This document shows, in pieces, positions 8,965 through 18,116 of a stretch of 64,000 bases of DNA. Origin of the DNA: JAEULH01 sp963746275 (GTDB lineage Bacteria > Pseudomonadota > Alphaproteobacteria > Rhodospirillales > Defluviicoccaceae); the NCBI GenBank assembly GCA_963746275.1, contig CAVVAX010000016.1:43536-107535 (forward strand), read 5' to 3'. The translations under genes were made by a program, and so were the position numbers. Below the pieces are notes generated by a model, which made no database searches, had not been told where the DNA came from, and saw only the letters and a program-made list of their open reading frames with translations. Every line of letters begins with the position of its first letter. Position 1 is the first letter of the stretch.

Positions 8965-10023
8965 TTATTGCGCCGCCCAGGCGGTGAAGCGCTTGTTCAG
9001 CTCGTCGACGCGGTCGGTCCAGAAGCGGACGTCCAGGGCCACCGCCACCTCCAGGTTCTGCGGCGCGCTGGGCAGATTGGCGAGCAGGGCGGGCGGAATG
9101 CTCTGCATGGCGGCCTTGTTGGTCACGCCATAGGAGATGAACTCCGGCAGCTTCGCCTGCCTCTCAGGCTCGCTCATGAAGGCGATCAGCTTCATCCCCT
9201 GCTCGGCGTTGGGGCTGCCCGTTAGCACGACCCAAGAGTTGGTGGCGTAGATGCTCCCCGGCCAGACGATGCGGAAGTCCTTGCCCTCGCGCCGCGGCGC
9301 ATCGAGCCTGCCGTTGTAGACCGAGGTCATGACCACCTCGCCCGAGGCGAGCAGCTGCGGCGGCTGCGCCCCGGCCTCCCACCAGATCAGGTGCGGCTTG
9401 ATCTGGTCGAGCTTGGCGAACGCCCGGTCGACGCCCTCCTTGGTCGCCAGCACGGAATAGACGTCCTTGGGCGCGACGCCGTCGGCCATCAGCGCGAATT
9501 CGAGGGTGTACTTCGGCCCCTTGCGCATCGCCCGTTTGCCCGGGAACGTCTCGACGTCCCAGAAATCCGCCCATGACGTCGGCCCGCCGGCAGGGAACTT
9601 GCTGGCGTCATAGGCAAGCGCGGTCGACCAGATGATCGCGCCGACGCCGCAGTCGCTGACCGCCGACGGCAGGAAGGCGTCGCGGCCGCCAAGCTTCGTC
9701 CAGTCGATCGGCATCAGCAGCCCCTCGTCGCAACCGATGCTGAGCTCCTCGGCCTCGACCTGGACCACGTCCCACGGCACCGCCCCGCCCTCGACCTTGG
9801 CGCGCAGCGCGCCGATGCCGCCGTCCCAGGAGTCCTCGATGAGCGGGATGCGGGTTTCGGACTTGAAGGGCTCGAAGTAGACCTTGCGCTGCGCGTCCTG
9901 ATAGGTGCCGCCCCATGAGACGACGCTCAGGTCCCGCGCATTGGCAGCACCCGCGGCGAACAGCGCGCCGCTCAACGCAGCGACGGCCAGGGCCGCCGCG
10001 CCGGCCTTGAAGTGATTGCCCAT
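8965..10023 (-). CDS. potD: Periplasmic binding protein, spermidine/putrescine family
   Basis: This is the extracytoplasmic solute receptor of the importer, 352 residues. I start at the ATG at complement 10021-10023, which is preceded by GGAGGGAGG and opens a clear signal peptide (AAALAVAALSGALFAAGAANA). The mature protein starts DLSVVSWGGTYQDAQRKVYF, the usual N-terminal strand of PotD/PotF-like receptors, and later has GDVV-type and NSWVVLTGSPN segments that resemble the hinge and ligand cleft. It is the first gene of the unit with potB and potC. Similar receptors bind putrescine, spermidine, 4-aminobutyrate or opines, so the substrate is not proved. The ATPase is probably the potA-like gene at 3712. 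Confidence 0.87.
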   Translation of the reverse strand: MGNHFKAGAAALAVAALSGALFAAGAANARDLSVVSWGGTYQDAQRKVYFEPFKSETRIPLIEDSWDGGIGALRAKVEGGAVPWDVVQVEAEELSIGCDEGLLMPIDWTKLGGRDAFLPSAVSDCGVGAIIWSTALAYDASKFPAGGPTSWADFWDVETFPGKRAMRKGPKYTLEFALMADGVAPKDVYSVLATKEGVDRAFAKLDQIKPHLIWWEAGAQPPQLLASGEVVMTSVYNGRLDAPRREGKDFRIVWPGSIYATNSWVVLTGSPNAEQGMKLIAFMSEPERQAKLPEFISYGVTNKAAMQSIPPALLANLPSAPQNLEVAVALDVRFWTDRVDELNKRFTAWAAQ

Positions 10024-10175
10024 GTCCAGCCTCCCTCCGCCCGCTTCAGCGCCGCCATAACGGCGGGGCCGGCGAGGCGTGTTCTGAGAAAGGTACGCGC
10101 TCGCGGGCAACGCCGACAAGCCTCACCACGGGGTGAGGCGGACGCTCGGGCCATGCAAGCGCCATCCGCAATAGC

Positions 10176-10310
10176 GCCCTCACCACCCCCTCTCCCGCTT
10201 GCGCGTCCCGCGCGCGGGAGAGGGAGACGAGCGGTAGCATCGCCAGCTTGCCCTCGCCCGCGGCGAAGCCGTGGGAGAGGGAGGGACCCGCGAAGCGGAA
10301 GGGTGAGGGC
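10176..10310. repeat. Intergenic palindromic repeat with 9-base terminal inverted repeats
   Basis: This 135-base element fills most of the 323-base gap between the binding-protein start and the NHL gene. It begins GCCCTCACC and ends GGTGAGGGC, an exact 9-base inverted repeat. Inside, CCCTCTCCCGC (from 10188) is matched by GCGGGAGAGGG (about 10214), and another GGGAGAGGG lies near 10273. It resembles REP-like elements of the CCCTCTCCC...GGGAGAGGG type that are common between proteobacterial genes. A related, shorter copy lies at 12182. I see no gene in the rest of the gap. Confidence 0.6.
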
Positions 10311-10346
10311 AGTGCGGCCCGCCCACGCGTTAGCGACGCAGCCCCC

Positions 10347-11843
10347 CTATGCCCAGGTGCGGGCGGTGCGGGCGCTGACGGAGAGTTCGACCAGGCGGTG
10401 GTTGTTGGTGTCGCAGACGAGCAGCCGGTCCGGCCCGGCGACCGCGACACCCGACGGCTCGCTGCAGGCGAGCGCTTCCTCGGTTGCCCCGTCGGCCCAG
10501 GCGAACGAGCGCTCGCCGAGGTCGCTGACATCGTCGCGCTCGGGATCGACGACGCGCAGCAGACCGTTGTAGCTGTCGGCGACGACGAGCCGGCCGTCCC
10601 ACCAGTCGAGGCCGAGGCAGTGCTGGAAGCGGGCCGCGGCGAGCGGCCCGTTGGCGTCGCCGAACTCAAACAGGCCGGCGCCGACCAAAGTGCTGACCCG
10701 GCCGCCGGCGTGGAGGTCGAGGCGCCGCAACGCCGACGCCTCGCTATCGAGGAAGTACAAGGCGCTGCCCTCCGCATCGAAGGCCAGCGACGACGGCTGG
10801 GCAAGGCAGGCAGAGCCCGCAGCGCCGTCGATCAGGTCTTCCTGACCGGTCCCGGCACAAGGCCGGACCGTGCCGTCGTCCAGGTCGAGCACACCCAACT
10901 GATGGGTGCCGGCGTTGGCGAAGAACAGGCTCCGGCCGTGCACAGCGAGGTCCCAGACCGAGGCCAGCGCCGCCTCATGGCCGGGGCCGGAACGGCGCAA
11001 AACGCCTCCGCGCGTCCCGGTGCCGGCCAAGGTGCCGACCCTGCCGGTGGTGAGGTCGATGCGGCGGATGGCATGGTTGCCGGTGTCGGCGACGAATACG
11101 GAGCGGCCGTTGGCGATGAGGCCCTGCGGGCTGTTGAAAGCGCTGTCGCCCGCGCCGAGGTCGATGAAGCCGGGCTTGCCGCAGCCGAAGCGGCGAAGCT
11201 CATGGCCATGGTCGTCCAGGACCGCGACCTGGTGGTGGCCGCTGTCGGCGCACACCCACTGCCGCTCCCCCGCCTGCCCCACCAGCGGCTTGATCTTGGT
11301 GGGATAGCGTAGCCGCGAACCGCCGCTTCCGTTGCCCGCGGCTGGCCGCCGGGTGATCGGCAGCGGCAACGGCTCGCTCCCGGCGCTGCAGCGCCAGCCC
11401 TGAACCATCCGGCCGATCCCGGACCGCAGCTTCTCCGCGTCCGGCTCGCCCGGCAGGTCGCCCAGCACCTTCCCGTCCGGGCCAACGAACACGAGGGTCG
11501 GCCAGCCGCGCACGCCGTAGGCGCCCCACAGCAGCATGTCCGGGTCGTGGACGACCGGGTGGCGGATGTCGTATCGCGCCAGCGTGTGCGCCAGCGCCGT
11601 CGGCTCGCGCTCGTGCGGGAACTTCGGCGAGTGCACGCCGATGACGAGGACCGCGGGGTCCGCGAACGCGGCCGAAACCCGCCGCAGGGTCTCCTGGACG
11701 TTGAGGCAGTTGACGCAACAGGCCGTCCAGAAGTCGAGGACGACCAGCCGGCCGCGCAGGTCGGCCATGGTAAGGGGTCGATCGACGTTGAACCACTGCA
11801 GTCCCGGCCGGCAAAGCTCGGGAGCCGGCCTCAGGCCGAACAT
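10347..11843 (-). CDS. Thioredoxin-like domain plus NHL-repeat protein (NHLRC2-like)
   Basis: The 498-residue product has an N-terminal thioredoxin-like domain (about 15-150) with the CXXC motif CVNC at 43-46 preceded by another Cys, and GVRGWPTLVFVGPDGKVLG as the cis-Pro strand. From about residue 175 it has NHL beta-propeller repeats, recognisable by repeated forms such as NSPQGLIANGRSVFVADTGNH and QPSSLAFDAEGSALYFLDSE. This order matches the NHLRC2 family, found in bacteria and animals, whose biochemical role is unsettled. No signal peptide is apparent, so it is probably cytoplasmic. It stands alone, 220 bases from tRNA-Glu. The start has no strong alternative. Confidence 0.85.
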   Translation of the reverse strand: MFGLRPAPELCRPGLQWFNVDRPLTMADLRGRLVVLDFWTACCVNCLNVQETLRRVSAAFADPAVLVIGVHSPKFPHEREPTALAHTLARYDIRHPVVHDPDMLLWGAYGVRGWPTLVFVGPDGKVLGDLPGEPDAEKLRSGIGRMVQGWRCSAGSEPLPLPITRRPAAGNGSGGSRLRYPTKIKPLVGQAGERQWVCADSGHHQVAVLDDHGHELRRFGCGKPGFIDLGAGDSAFNSPQGLIANGRSVFVADTGNHAIRRIDLTTGRVGTLAGTGTRGGVLRRSGPGHEAALASVWDLAVHGRSLFFANAGTHQLGVLDLDDGTVRPCAGTGQEDLIDGAAGSACLAQPSSLAFDAEGSALYFLDSEASALRRLDLHAGGRVSTLVGAGLFEFGDANGPLAAARFQHCLGLDWWDGRLVVADSYNGLLRVVDPERDDVSDLGERSFAWADGATEEALACSEPSGVAVAGPDRLLVCDTNNHRLVELSVSARTARTWA

Positions 11844-12063
11844 GCCGTCATGTGTCCCTGCGTGATTTCGCGTGGCCTCTGCCGCAGTGTCATCAATGTG
11901 GGACGCCGGGCGGCGGTTGCGAGCGCGGATTCCCGCTCAACGGAGCCGCCGCCGCGGGCCGGCGACCGCTCCGTGGCGGACGCATGGCGGGCGACAGTGG
12001 GCGCATGGCGGCGGCGAGGCTTGATCGGGCGCGGGCAGCGCTGTAAACGTAGGGCTCTTGCAG

Positions 12064-12139
12064 GTCCCCTTCGTCTAGAGGCCTAGGACACCGCCCTCTC
12101 ACGGCGGCAACAGGGGTTCGAATCCCCTAGGGGACGCCA
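12064..12139 (+). tRNA. tRNA-Glu (anticodon CTC), CCA encoded
   Basis: The 76 bases fold as a tRNA: acceptor GTCCCCT pairs with AGGGGAC, the anticodon stem CCGCC/GGCGG encloses loop CTCTCAC with anticodon CTC, and the T arm is CAGGG-GTTCGAAT-CCCTA-like. The discriminator is G and CCA is encoded at 12137-12139. It decodes GAG. It is on the plus strand between the NHL gene and the flippase gene, with no sign of an integrated element at its 3' end. Confidence 0.95.
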
Positions 12140-12181
12140 CCTCTCCGGCAGACCTGCCGTTGCTTAACCCGCGCCGGCAAG

Positions 12182-12242
12182 TGCCCTCAGCCCGACCCTC
12201 GCCCTTGGGGAGAGGAGGCCCGCGAAGCGGGCGGGTGACGGG
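12182..12242. repeat. Degenerate copy of the CCCTC...GAGGG intergenic repeat
   Basis: Just after tRNA-Glu, a stretch with GCCCTCAGCCCGACCCTCGC, GGGGAGAGG and GCGAAGCGGGCGGGTGACGGG resembles the 10176 element in base order (CCCTC..., GGAGAGG, CCGCGAAGCGG, GGGTGA) but is shorter and has mismatched arms. It may act in transcript 3' ends or be an inert mobile remnant. Confidence 0.4.
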
Positions 12243-12334
12243 ATCGCCACGCCGCTTGGCGGCTAGCGATACCGCCGCTTGTTGCAGCCCGTCAACCTGA
12301 GCCGGATTACTCCGGAGCGGATGGCACGACGACC

Positions 12335-13627
12335 TTGAAGCCCCTCGATCTGCGCCGGCTGGCCAACCTGGGGGCCCGCGGCGCCGCCAGCATCGCCGAC
12401 CAGGGCGCCACGGCGGCGATCAGCTTTCTCGCCAGCGTGTTCATCGGCCGGCACATGGGCGCCGAGCCGCTCGGCATCTACGCCATCACCAACGTCTTCG
12501 TCTCCCTGATCCGGGCGCTGCAGAGTAGCCTGCTCCTGGAGCCGATGTCGGTTTACGGCCCGCGGCGCACGAGCGAGGAGCAGGACGGCTACTTCAGCTT
12601 CCTGGTCGGGCTGGAGACCGTCTGGGTGGGTGGCCTGATGCTGGTGATGATCGGCGTCTCGGCGGCGGTCTGGGCGCTGGGCAGGATCGAGGCGCCGGTG
12701 CTCTATGCCCTGTGGGCCAGCGCCGTCTTCTCGTTCCTGAGCTGCTTCCAGTTCTTCCTGCGCCGGCAGTTCTACATCGAGTTCCGCCAGTACCTGGCGA
12801 TGATCCAGTCCCTGGCGTTCCTGCTGCTAGTGATGGCCGGGTTCGCCGCCATGTGGTTGTTCGGCGCCTGGACGGTCGTCGATGTCTACGTCCTGCTCTG
12901 CATCTGCAGCGTCGTCGTTTGCGTGGTCCAGGGCGGCCGGTTCTGGCACCGCCTCACCATGCCCAACCGCCGCGACATCAGGCGGTACGGCCGCGAGCAC
13001 TGGTCTTACGGGAAGTGGATCCTGCTGACGGTCCCGCTCGGCATTGCCACGTACCAGGGCTACTTCTTCTTCGTCGGCGCGCTGGTCTCAGCGGAAGCGG
13101 CTGGGCTGCTGAAGGCCGCCGAAACCCTGATCGCGCCGTTCTTCCAGGTCGCCATCGGCTTGAGCCTGATGCTCATTCCGATGGCGTCGCGCAACATCGA
13201 CCGCATGTCGCCGGCGGCGCAACGCATCTACGCGCTGCGCCTGTCGGTCCCGCTGGTCGGCCTCGCCGTGGTCTACGGCGCCGCGGTCTACTTCGGCGGC
13301 GCCTACGCGCTCCGCGCCCTGTTCGGCGACCACATCGAGGGCGCCGTCCCGATCATCAAGATCATGGCGCTCATGCCGCTGTTCATGGCGGCGCCGATGC
13401 CGGCCGGCGTGGTGCTCTCGGCATTGCGCCGCGCCAACCTGCGCTTCCTCAGCCAAGCCGTCGCGGTCACCGGAACAATCCTCGTCGGCGTGCCGCTGGT
13501 GGCGCTGCATGGCATCCATGGCGCGGCCATGGGCCTCGTTTTGACGGAGATCCTGTACACGGCGGGCCAGTGGGGCTGCCTGTTCTGGGTGTGGCGGCGC
13601 CAGGCGAGCCTGCAGCCGGCCGAATGA
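12335..13627 (+). CDS. Polysaccharide flippase-like membrane protein (MOP superfamily)
   Basis: This 430-residue protein has about 12 hydrophobic helices, starting with GAASIADQGATAAISFLASVFIGRHMGAEPLGIYAI, the usual first repeat of Wzx-type lipid-linked oligosaccharide flippases and other MOP exporters. It would act in the inner membrane, moving lipid-linked glycans to the periplasmic face. The start is TTG at 12335; the nearby ATG at 12321 is out of frame and meets a stop after five codons. A GGAGCGG motif lies about 16 bases upstream. The glycosyltransferase follows after 19 bases on the same strand, supporting a role in exopolysaccharide or lipopolysaccharide assembly. The substrate is unknown. 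Confidence 0.75.
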   Translation: MKPLDLRRLANLGARGAASIADQGATAAISFLASVFIGRHMGAEPLGIYAITNVFVSLIRALQSSLLLEPMSVYGPRRTSEEQDGYFSFLVGLETVWVGGLMLVMIGVSAAVWALGRIEAPVLYALWASAVFSFLSCFQFFLRRQFYIEFRQYLAMIQSLAFLLLVMAGFAAMWLFGAWTVVDVYVLLCICSVVVCVVQGGRFWHRLTMPNRRDIRRYGREHWSYGKWILLTVPLGIATYQGYFFFVGALVSAEAAGLLKAAETLIAPFFQVAIGLSLMLIPMASRNIDRMSPAAQRIYALRLSVPLVGLAVVYGAAVYFGGAYALRALFGDHIEGAVPIIKIMALMPLFMAAPMPAGVVLSALRRANLRFLSQAVAVTGTILVGVPLVALHGIHGAAMGLVLTEILYTAGQWGCLFWVWRRQASLQPAE

Positions 13628-13646
13628 AGAGCAACGACCAACCACT

Positions 13647-14839
13647 GTGAGGGGCCCCGTGCGGATCCTGCTCGTCCATAACGAATACGTGAACAAGGGC
13701 GGCGAGGACGTCGTCCTCGCCAACGAGGCGGAGCTCTTGAAGAGCCACGGCCACGAGGTCACGCTCGCGACCGTGTCCAACAAGAGCATCCACGGCGCGG
13801 TCGGGCAGCTCAGGACGGCGCTGTTCACCGCGTCGTCGCCGTTCGGGGCCAGGTGGATGCGCGAGCGCCTCGCCGAGACCCGGCCGGACGTGGTCCACGT
13901 CCACAACTTCTTTCCGCTGCTGAGCCCCTCGATCTACGGTGTCTGCAACGAGCGGGGCGTGCCGGTGGTCCAGACCCTGCACAACTATCGCACCCTCTGC
14001 GCCAACGCGATGCTGCTCCGCGACGATCATCCGTGTGAGCTCTGCGTCACCGGCAGCCCGTACCAGGGCGTCCGCTACGGCTGCTACCGCAACCCCGTCG
14101 CCTCGCTGCCGCTCGCGCACATGATCGCCAGGCACCGGAGCGGACGGCACGTGGCAGCGGCGGGTGGACCGCTTCATCGCGCTCACCGAGTTCGCCCGCT
14201 CGCGCTTCCTCGCCGCCGGTTTTCCGCCAGAAAAGGTGGTGGCCAAGCCCAACTTCGTCGCCGATCCGGGAGAGCCGGCCACACCGGCAGGGGCGGGGGA
14301 GAACGTCCTCTTCGTCGGCCGGCTGGCGCCGGAGAAGGGCATCGCCACGATGATGCGCGCGTGGGAGCGCCTGGAGGTGCCGCTCGCGGTGGCCGGCGAC
14401 GGGCCGCTCCGCCCGCTGGTCGAGGCCTCGGCCTCGCCTTACGTCAAGGCGCTCGGCTGGAAGTCGGGCGCCGAGGTGGCGGCCGAGATGGGGCGCTGCC
14501 GCTTCATGGTGATGCCGTCGGAATGGTACGAGGGCTTCCCGATGACGCTGGTCGAGGCCTTCTCCATGGGCCGGCCGGTGCTCGTCTCGCGGCTCGGCTC
14601 CATGGCCGAGGTGGTCGAGGACGGGGTCACCGGGCTGCACGTCAACCCGGGCGATGCCGCCGATCTCGCCGCCAAGGTCCGCTGGGCCTACGACCATCCG
14701 GAAGAGATCGGGGAGATGGGCCGGAACGCGCGCGCCGGTCTACCTGGCGCGCTACACGGCCGAGCGCAACTACGCCATGCTGATCGACGTCTACGAGCAG
14801 GCGAGCCACGAGCGGCGGAAGGCCGGCGCCGCGGCCTGA
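13647..14839 (+). CDS. Glycosyltransferase family 4, two frameshifts as read
   Basis: This is a GT-B fold glycosyltransferase that would add a sugar from a nucleotide donor to a growing glycan on the cytoplasmic side. The N-terminal domain (13647 to about 14140) has HNEYVNKGGEDVVLANE and DVVHVHNFFPLLSP. A frame change near 14140-14155 leads to the C-terminal domain with NVLFVGRLAPEKG and the donor-binding E-x7-E motif SEWYEGFPMTLVEAFSMG. A second change near 14735 restores the end (VYLARYTAERNYAMLIDVYEQA) to a stop at 14837-14839. Repaired, the protein is about 397 residues, normal for the family. The start may be GTG 13647 or GTG 13659. It follows the flippase gene by 19 bases, so both likely form one unit. 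Confidence 0.8.
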
Positions 14840-14887
14840 GCCCTGCAGTTCGTGATCAGGTGAACCGCGAGCCGCGCAGCGGCGTAG

Positions 14888-14964
14888 GTCGGATTAGCTG
14901 AAGGCGTAATCCGACGAATGAACTCGATGACCATCCGGCGGATCCGGCTTCGCCTTGATCCGCC
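14888..14964. repeat. Two tandem hairpins between convergent genes
   Basis: The first hairpin has exact 9-base arms GTCGGATTA (14888-14896) and TAATCCGAC (14907-14915). The second has 8-base arms GGCGGATC (14937-14944) and GATCCGCC (14957-14964) around a CGGCTTCGCCTT loop. They lie in the 207-base gap between the convergent glycosyltransferase and cysteine-synthase genes. They could stop transcription from both sides, but there is no T-run, so they may simply be members of a dispersed repeat family of the GTAGGNCGGAT type. Confidence 0.55.
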
Positions 14965-15046
14965 CTACAGCTTTTCGGCTTCGCCTCTCGCGCCGACCGC
15001 GTCCCACTCATCCGAAAAGACACGTCCGCTTCGAGCTGCGCGCGGG

Positions 15047-16138
15047 TCAGGCCGCGCGCGCCGGCATGTGGAAGCCGGGCGTCGACAGCGACAGCGCGAC
15101 CTCCTCCTCGGTCATCACCTCCTCGACGCCCTCGAACAGCGGCGAGGTGAGGTAGCGCTCGCCGGTGTCGGGCAGCATGCACAAGATAACGGAGCCGGGC
15201 TGCGCCTTCGCGGCGAGATCGATGGACACGGCGAAGGTCGAGCCGCCGGAGATGCCGGTGAAGATCCCCTCGTGCGTCGCGAGCTTCTTCGACCACTCGA
15301 TGCCGCGCGCGCCGGCAACCGGGATCAGCTCGTCGTAGTAGTGGTTGTCGATCGCCTCCTGCAGGACCAGCGGGATGAAGTCCGGCGTCCATCCCTGGAT
15401 CGGGTGCGGCTCGAACGCCGGATGGCTTTCGCCCGGTGAGCCGTCGGCGTTGCGCTTCTGGACGTGGCCGCTGCCGATGAGCTGGGCGTTCGCCGGCTCG
15501 CTCAGGATGATCTTCGTCTCCGGGCGGTGCTTGCGCAGCACCCGGCCGACGCCGGCGACGGTGCCGCCAGTCCCGTAGCCGGTGACGTAGTAGTCGAGCC
15601 GCTCGCCTTCGAAGTCGGCCATGATCTCGCGCGCCGTCGTGTTCTCATGGATCCTGGCGTTGGCGTCCGTTTCGAACTGGTGCGCCAGGAACCAGCCATT
15701 GGCCTGGGCCAGCTCCACCGCCTTCAGGTACATGCCGTAGCCCTTCTGCTCGCGCGGCGTCAGCACCACCTTGGCGCCGAGGAAGCGCATCAGCTTGCGC
15801 CGCTCGATCGAGAAGCTCTCGGCCATGGTCACGACCAGCGGATAGCCCCTCGCGGCGCAGACCATCGCCAACCCGATCCCGGTGTTGCCGCTGGTCGCCT
15901 CGATGACCGTCTGACCGGGCTTCAGCGCGCCGCTGCGCTCGGCCTCCTCGATGATGCTGACCGCGAGGCGATCCTTCACCGAAGCCGCCGGATTGAAGAA
16001 CTCGGCCTTCACGTACAGGCGCACGTGCTCCGGCGCGAGCCTGTTGATCCGGATGCACGGCGTGTCGCCGACGGTATCGATGATGCTGTCGTAGAGCCGT
16101 CCCCGTCCGTCCGTAGTGCGAGCGTCTTGTCCCGTCAT
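15047..16138 (-). CDS. PLP-dependent cysteine synthase family protein
   Basis: This 363-residue fold type II enzyme belongs to the cysteine synthase/cystathionine beta-synthase family, which uses O-acetylserine (or a related serine ester) and sulfide. The cofactor lysine is Lys55 in NPAASVKDRL, the substrate loop is ATSGNTGIGLAMV and the phosphate loop is TGYGTGGTVAGVG. It is about 50 residues longer than classic CysK, with an extra segment near HVQKRNADGSPGESHPAF, so it is a variant subgroup rather than standard CysK. I start at the ATG at complement 16136-16138 (MTGQDART), which begins just before the conserved domain; the longer upstream frame lacks family features. The exact substrate is unknown. 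Confidence 0.85.
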   Translation of the reverse strand: MTGQDARTTDGRGRLYDSIIDTVGDTPCIRINRLAPEHVRLYVKAEFFNPAASVKDRLAVSIIEEAERSGALKPGQTVIEATSGNTGIGLAMVCAARGYPLVVTMAESFSIERRKLMRFLGAKVVLTPREQKGYGMYLKAVELAQANGWFLAHQFETDANARIHENTTAREIMADFEGERLDYYVTGYGTGGTVAGVGRVLRKHRPETKIILSEPANAQLIGSGHVQKRNADGSPGESHPAFEPHPIQGWTPDFIPLVLQEAIDNHYYDELIPVAGARGIEWSKKLATHEGIFTGISGGSTFAVSIDLAAKAQPGSVILCMLPDTGERYLTSPLFEGVEEVMTEEEVALSLSTPGFHMPARAA

Positions 16139-16288
16139 CGCTATCTCCACCGTCCCTCTTGCGCCTGCGGATTGTTCGCGAAGTCTGTCAGCCCGGACGT
16201 TGCATGCGTTATGCTGGCGCGTCCAGTCCGACGTCGCGCCCGCGCTCTTGCGGCCGGTTCCGGGCCCGGCCTCGGCAGGAGGAAAGCC

Positions 16289-17480
16289 ATGACGGTCGTC
16301 TCCGAGCGCATCCGCCGGGCCCAGGCCTCGTTCGAAGCGGTCAAGGCGTTCTACTTCAGCTCCCGCTACGGGCAGCGGCGGGGCGACCCCTCGATCTCGG
16401 ACTTCACCTTCGGCAACCCGCAGGAGATGCCGCTGCCGGGCCTGGTCGAGGCGCTGCGAGAGCGAGCTATCCCCCACGACAAGGACTGGTTCGCCTACAA
16501 GACGTCGGAAGCCGAGCCGCAAGCGTTCCTCGCCGAGCGGCTCGCGGCGCGAGCTCGGCCTCGCCGTTCGAGCCGGACGACATCGCGCTCACCACCGGCG
16601 CCTTCGCCGCGATCATGGTCGCCTTCCGCCTGGTGCTCGATGCCGGCGACGAGGCGATCGTCTCCGGGCCGGCGTGGTTCTGCTACGAGCCGATGCTGCT
16701 CGCCGCCGACGCCGTGCCGCGCGCCGTGGACCTGCGTGCGCCCGAGCTTCGACCTCGACCTCGCCGGCATCGACGCCGCGATCGGCCCGCGGACGCGGAT
16801 GGTGATCGTCAACACCCCGCACAACCCCAGCGGCCGGATCTACCCGCGCGAGGCGCTGGAGGCCCTGGCCGACCTGCTCGAGCGCGCCTCGGCGCGCATC
16901 GGCCGGCGCATCTTCCTCCTCTCCGACGAGCCGTACCGCCGGCTGCGCTTCGACGGCCGCGGCTTCGTCAGCCCCGCCGCGGTCTACCCCTGGACCCTCG
17001 ATCTCCTACAGCTACGGCAAGGTGCTGCTCGCCCCCGGCCAGCGGCTGGGCTACCTGGCGCTGTCGCCGCTGATGCCGGCGGCCGACCGAGGCGCGCTCC
17101 GGGACGCCATGTTCGCCGCGCAGATGTCGCTCGGCTGGTGCTTCCCCAACGCGGTCATGCAGTACGCGCTGCCCGACCTCGAACGCCTCGCCATCGACCT
17201 CGCCGCGCTCACCCGCCGGCGCGACCTGCTGACGGCAGCGCTCACGGCCGGCGGCTTCGTCGTCGTGCCGCCGGAGGGGACGTTCTACCTCTTCGCCCGC
17301 TGGCCCGAGGGCGACCCCGAGGCCTTGTGGAACGCCTTGGCCGACCGGGACGTGTTCGTCCTGCCCGGCAGCCTGATGAACGCGCCGGAGTACCTGCGCA
17401 TCAGCCTCACCGCCTCCGACGCCATGGTCGACCGGGCGCTGCCGGTGTTCGCGGCCGTCGCGGCGCCGGCGCCGGCTTAA
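16289..17480 (+). CDS. Class I/II aminotransferase, three frameshifts as read
   Basis: This fold type I PLP enzyme starts at ATG 16289 after AGGAGGAAAG. Pieces of one protein lie in successive frames: FGNPQEMPLPGLVEALRERA (to about 16548), then DDIALTTGAFAAIMVAFRLV and SGPAWFCYEPMLL (to about 16738), then VIVNTPHNPSGRIYPREALE and LLSDEPYRRLRF (to about 17000), then SYSYGKVLLAPGQRLGY with the cofactor lysine, and a C-terminus to 17480. Repaired, it has about 396 residues, the normal length. Three shifts in 1.2 kb is the densest breakage in the window, so a true pseudogene is possible here. Its stop overlaps the stop of the convergent DsbA-like gene by four bases. Substrate is unknown. Confidence 0.72.
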
Positions 17481-18116
17481 GCCTGAAGCCATGCCTCCAG
17501 CGACGGGGCGAGGTCGGCGAAGGGCTGGTAGCCGACCGTCAGCGGGACGAGCCCGGCTTCGTCCTTCAGCACCACCGCAGGAAAGCCGGCGATGCCGAGC
17601 GCCTGGGTGAGGCGGAAGTCGGCCAACGTCGCCTCCTCCACCTCCGGCGCAGCATAGACGGCGGCGAACACCTCCGCGCCGTCGCAGAAGGGTTCGGCCA
17701 GCGACGCCAGCACCGCCGGATCGGTCACGTCCCGGCCCTCGGCGTAGAAGCCCCGCTGCAGCGCCTCGAGGTAGGCGAAGGTTTGCTCGGGCGCGAGGTT
17801 GCGCATGGCGACCGCCGCCCGGCAGGCCGGGCCGGTGTCGTAGACGAAGCCTTGGCGCTCGAAGAAGGCGAAGTCGAACGGCTGGCCGGTGACGGTTTGC
17901 ACGTGCTCCCAGTGGCCGCGGATGGCGGCCTTGGCCCGATCGTCCATGGGCTCGGTGGTGCCGACGCGCAGCCCGCCGGCGACCAGCCGGACGGGCGCGT
18001 GTTCGCCGTAGTCGGCGACGATGCGGGCAATGACCGGGGAGAAGCCCCAGCACCACGAGCACATCGGGTCGGCGAAGTAGAAGATGCGCTTCTCGCGTCT
18101 GCTGTCCTGCCGCCAT
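17477..18116 (-). CDS. DsbA family oxidoreductase (FrnE-like), start region frameshifted
   Basis: The product of about 210 residues has a thioredoxin-fold active site near its N-terminus (YFADPMCSWCWGFSP, with CSWC) and the helical insert and C-terminal cis-Pro region (GIAGFPAVVLKDEAGL) of DsbA/2-hydroxychromene-2-carboxylate isomerase-like proteins. No signal peptide is visible, so a cytoplasmic FrnE-like role in thiol redox chemistry is likely. An ATG at complement 18114-18116 directly follows the stop of the universal stress gene, but it is one base out of frame with the domain; a one-base correction near 18095 joins them. Otherwise an upstream ATG at 18178, inside the previous gene, would have to be used. 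It is the last gene of a stress/proteolysis operon. Confidence 0.75.
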
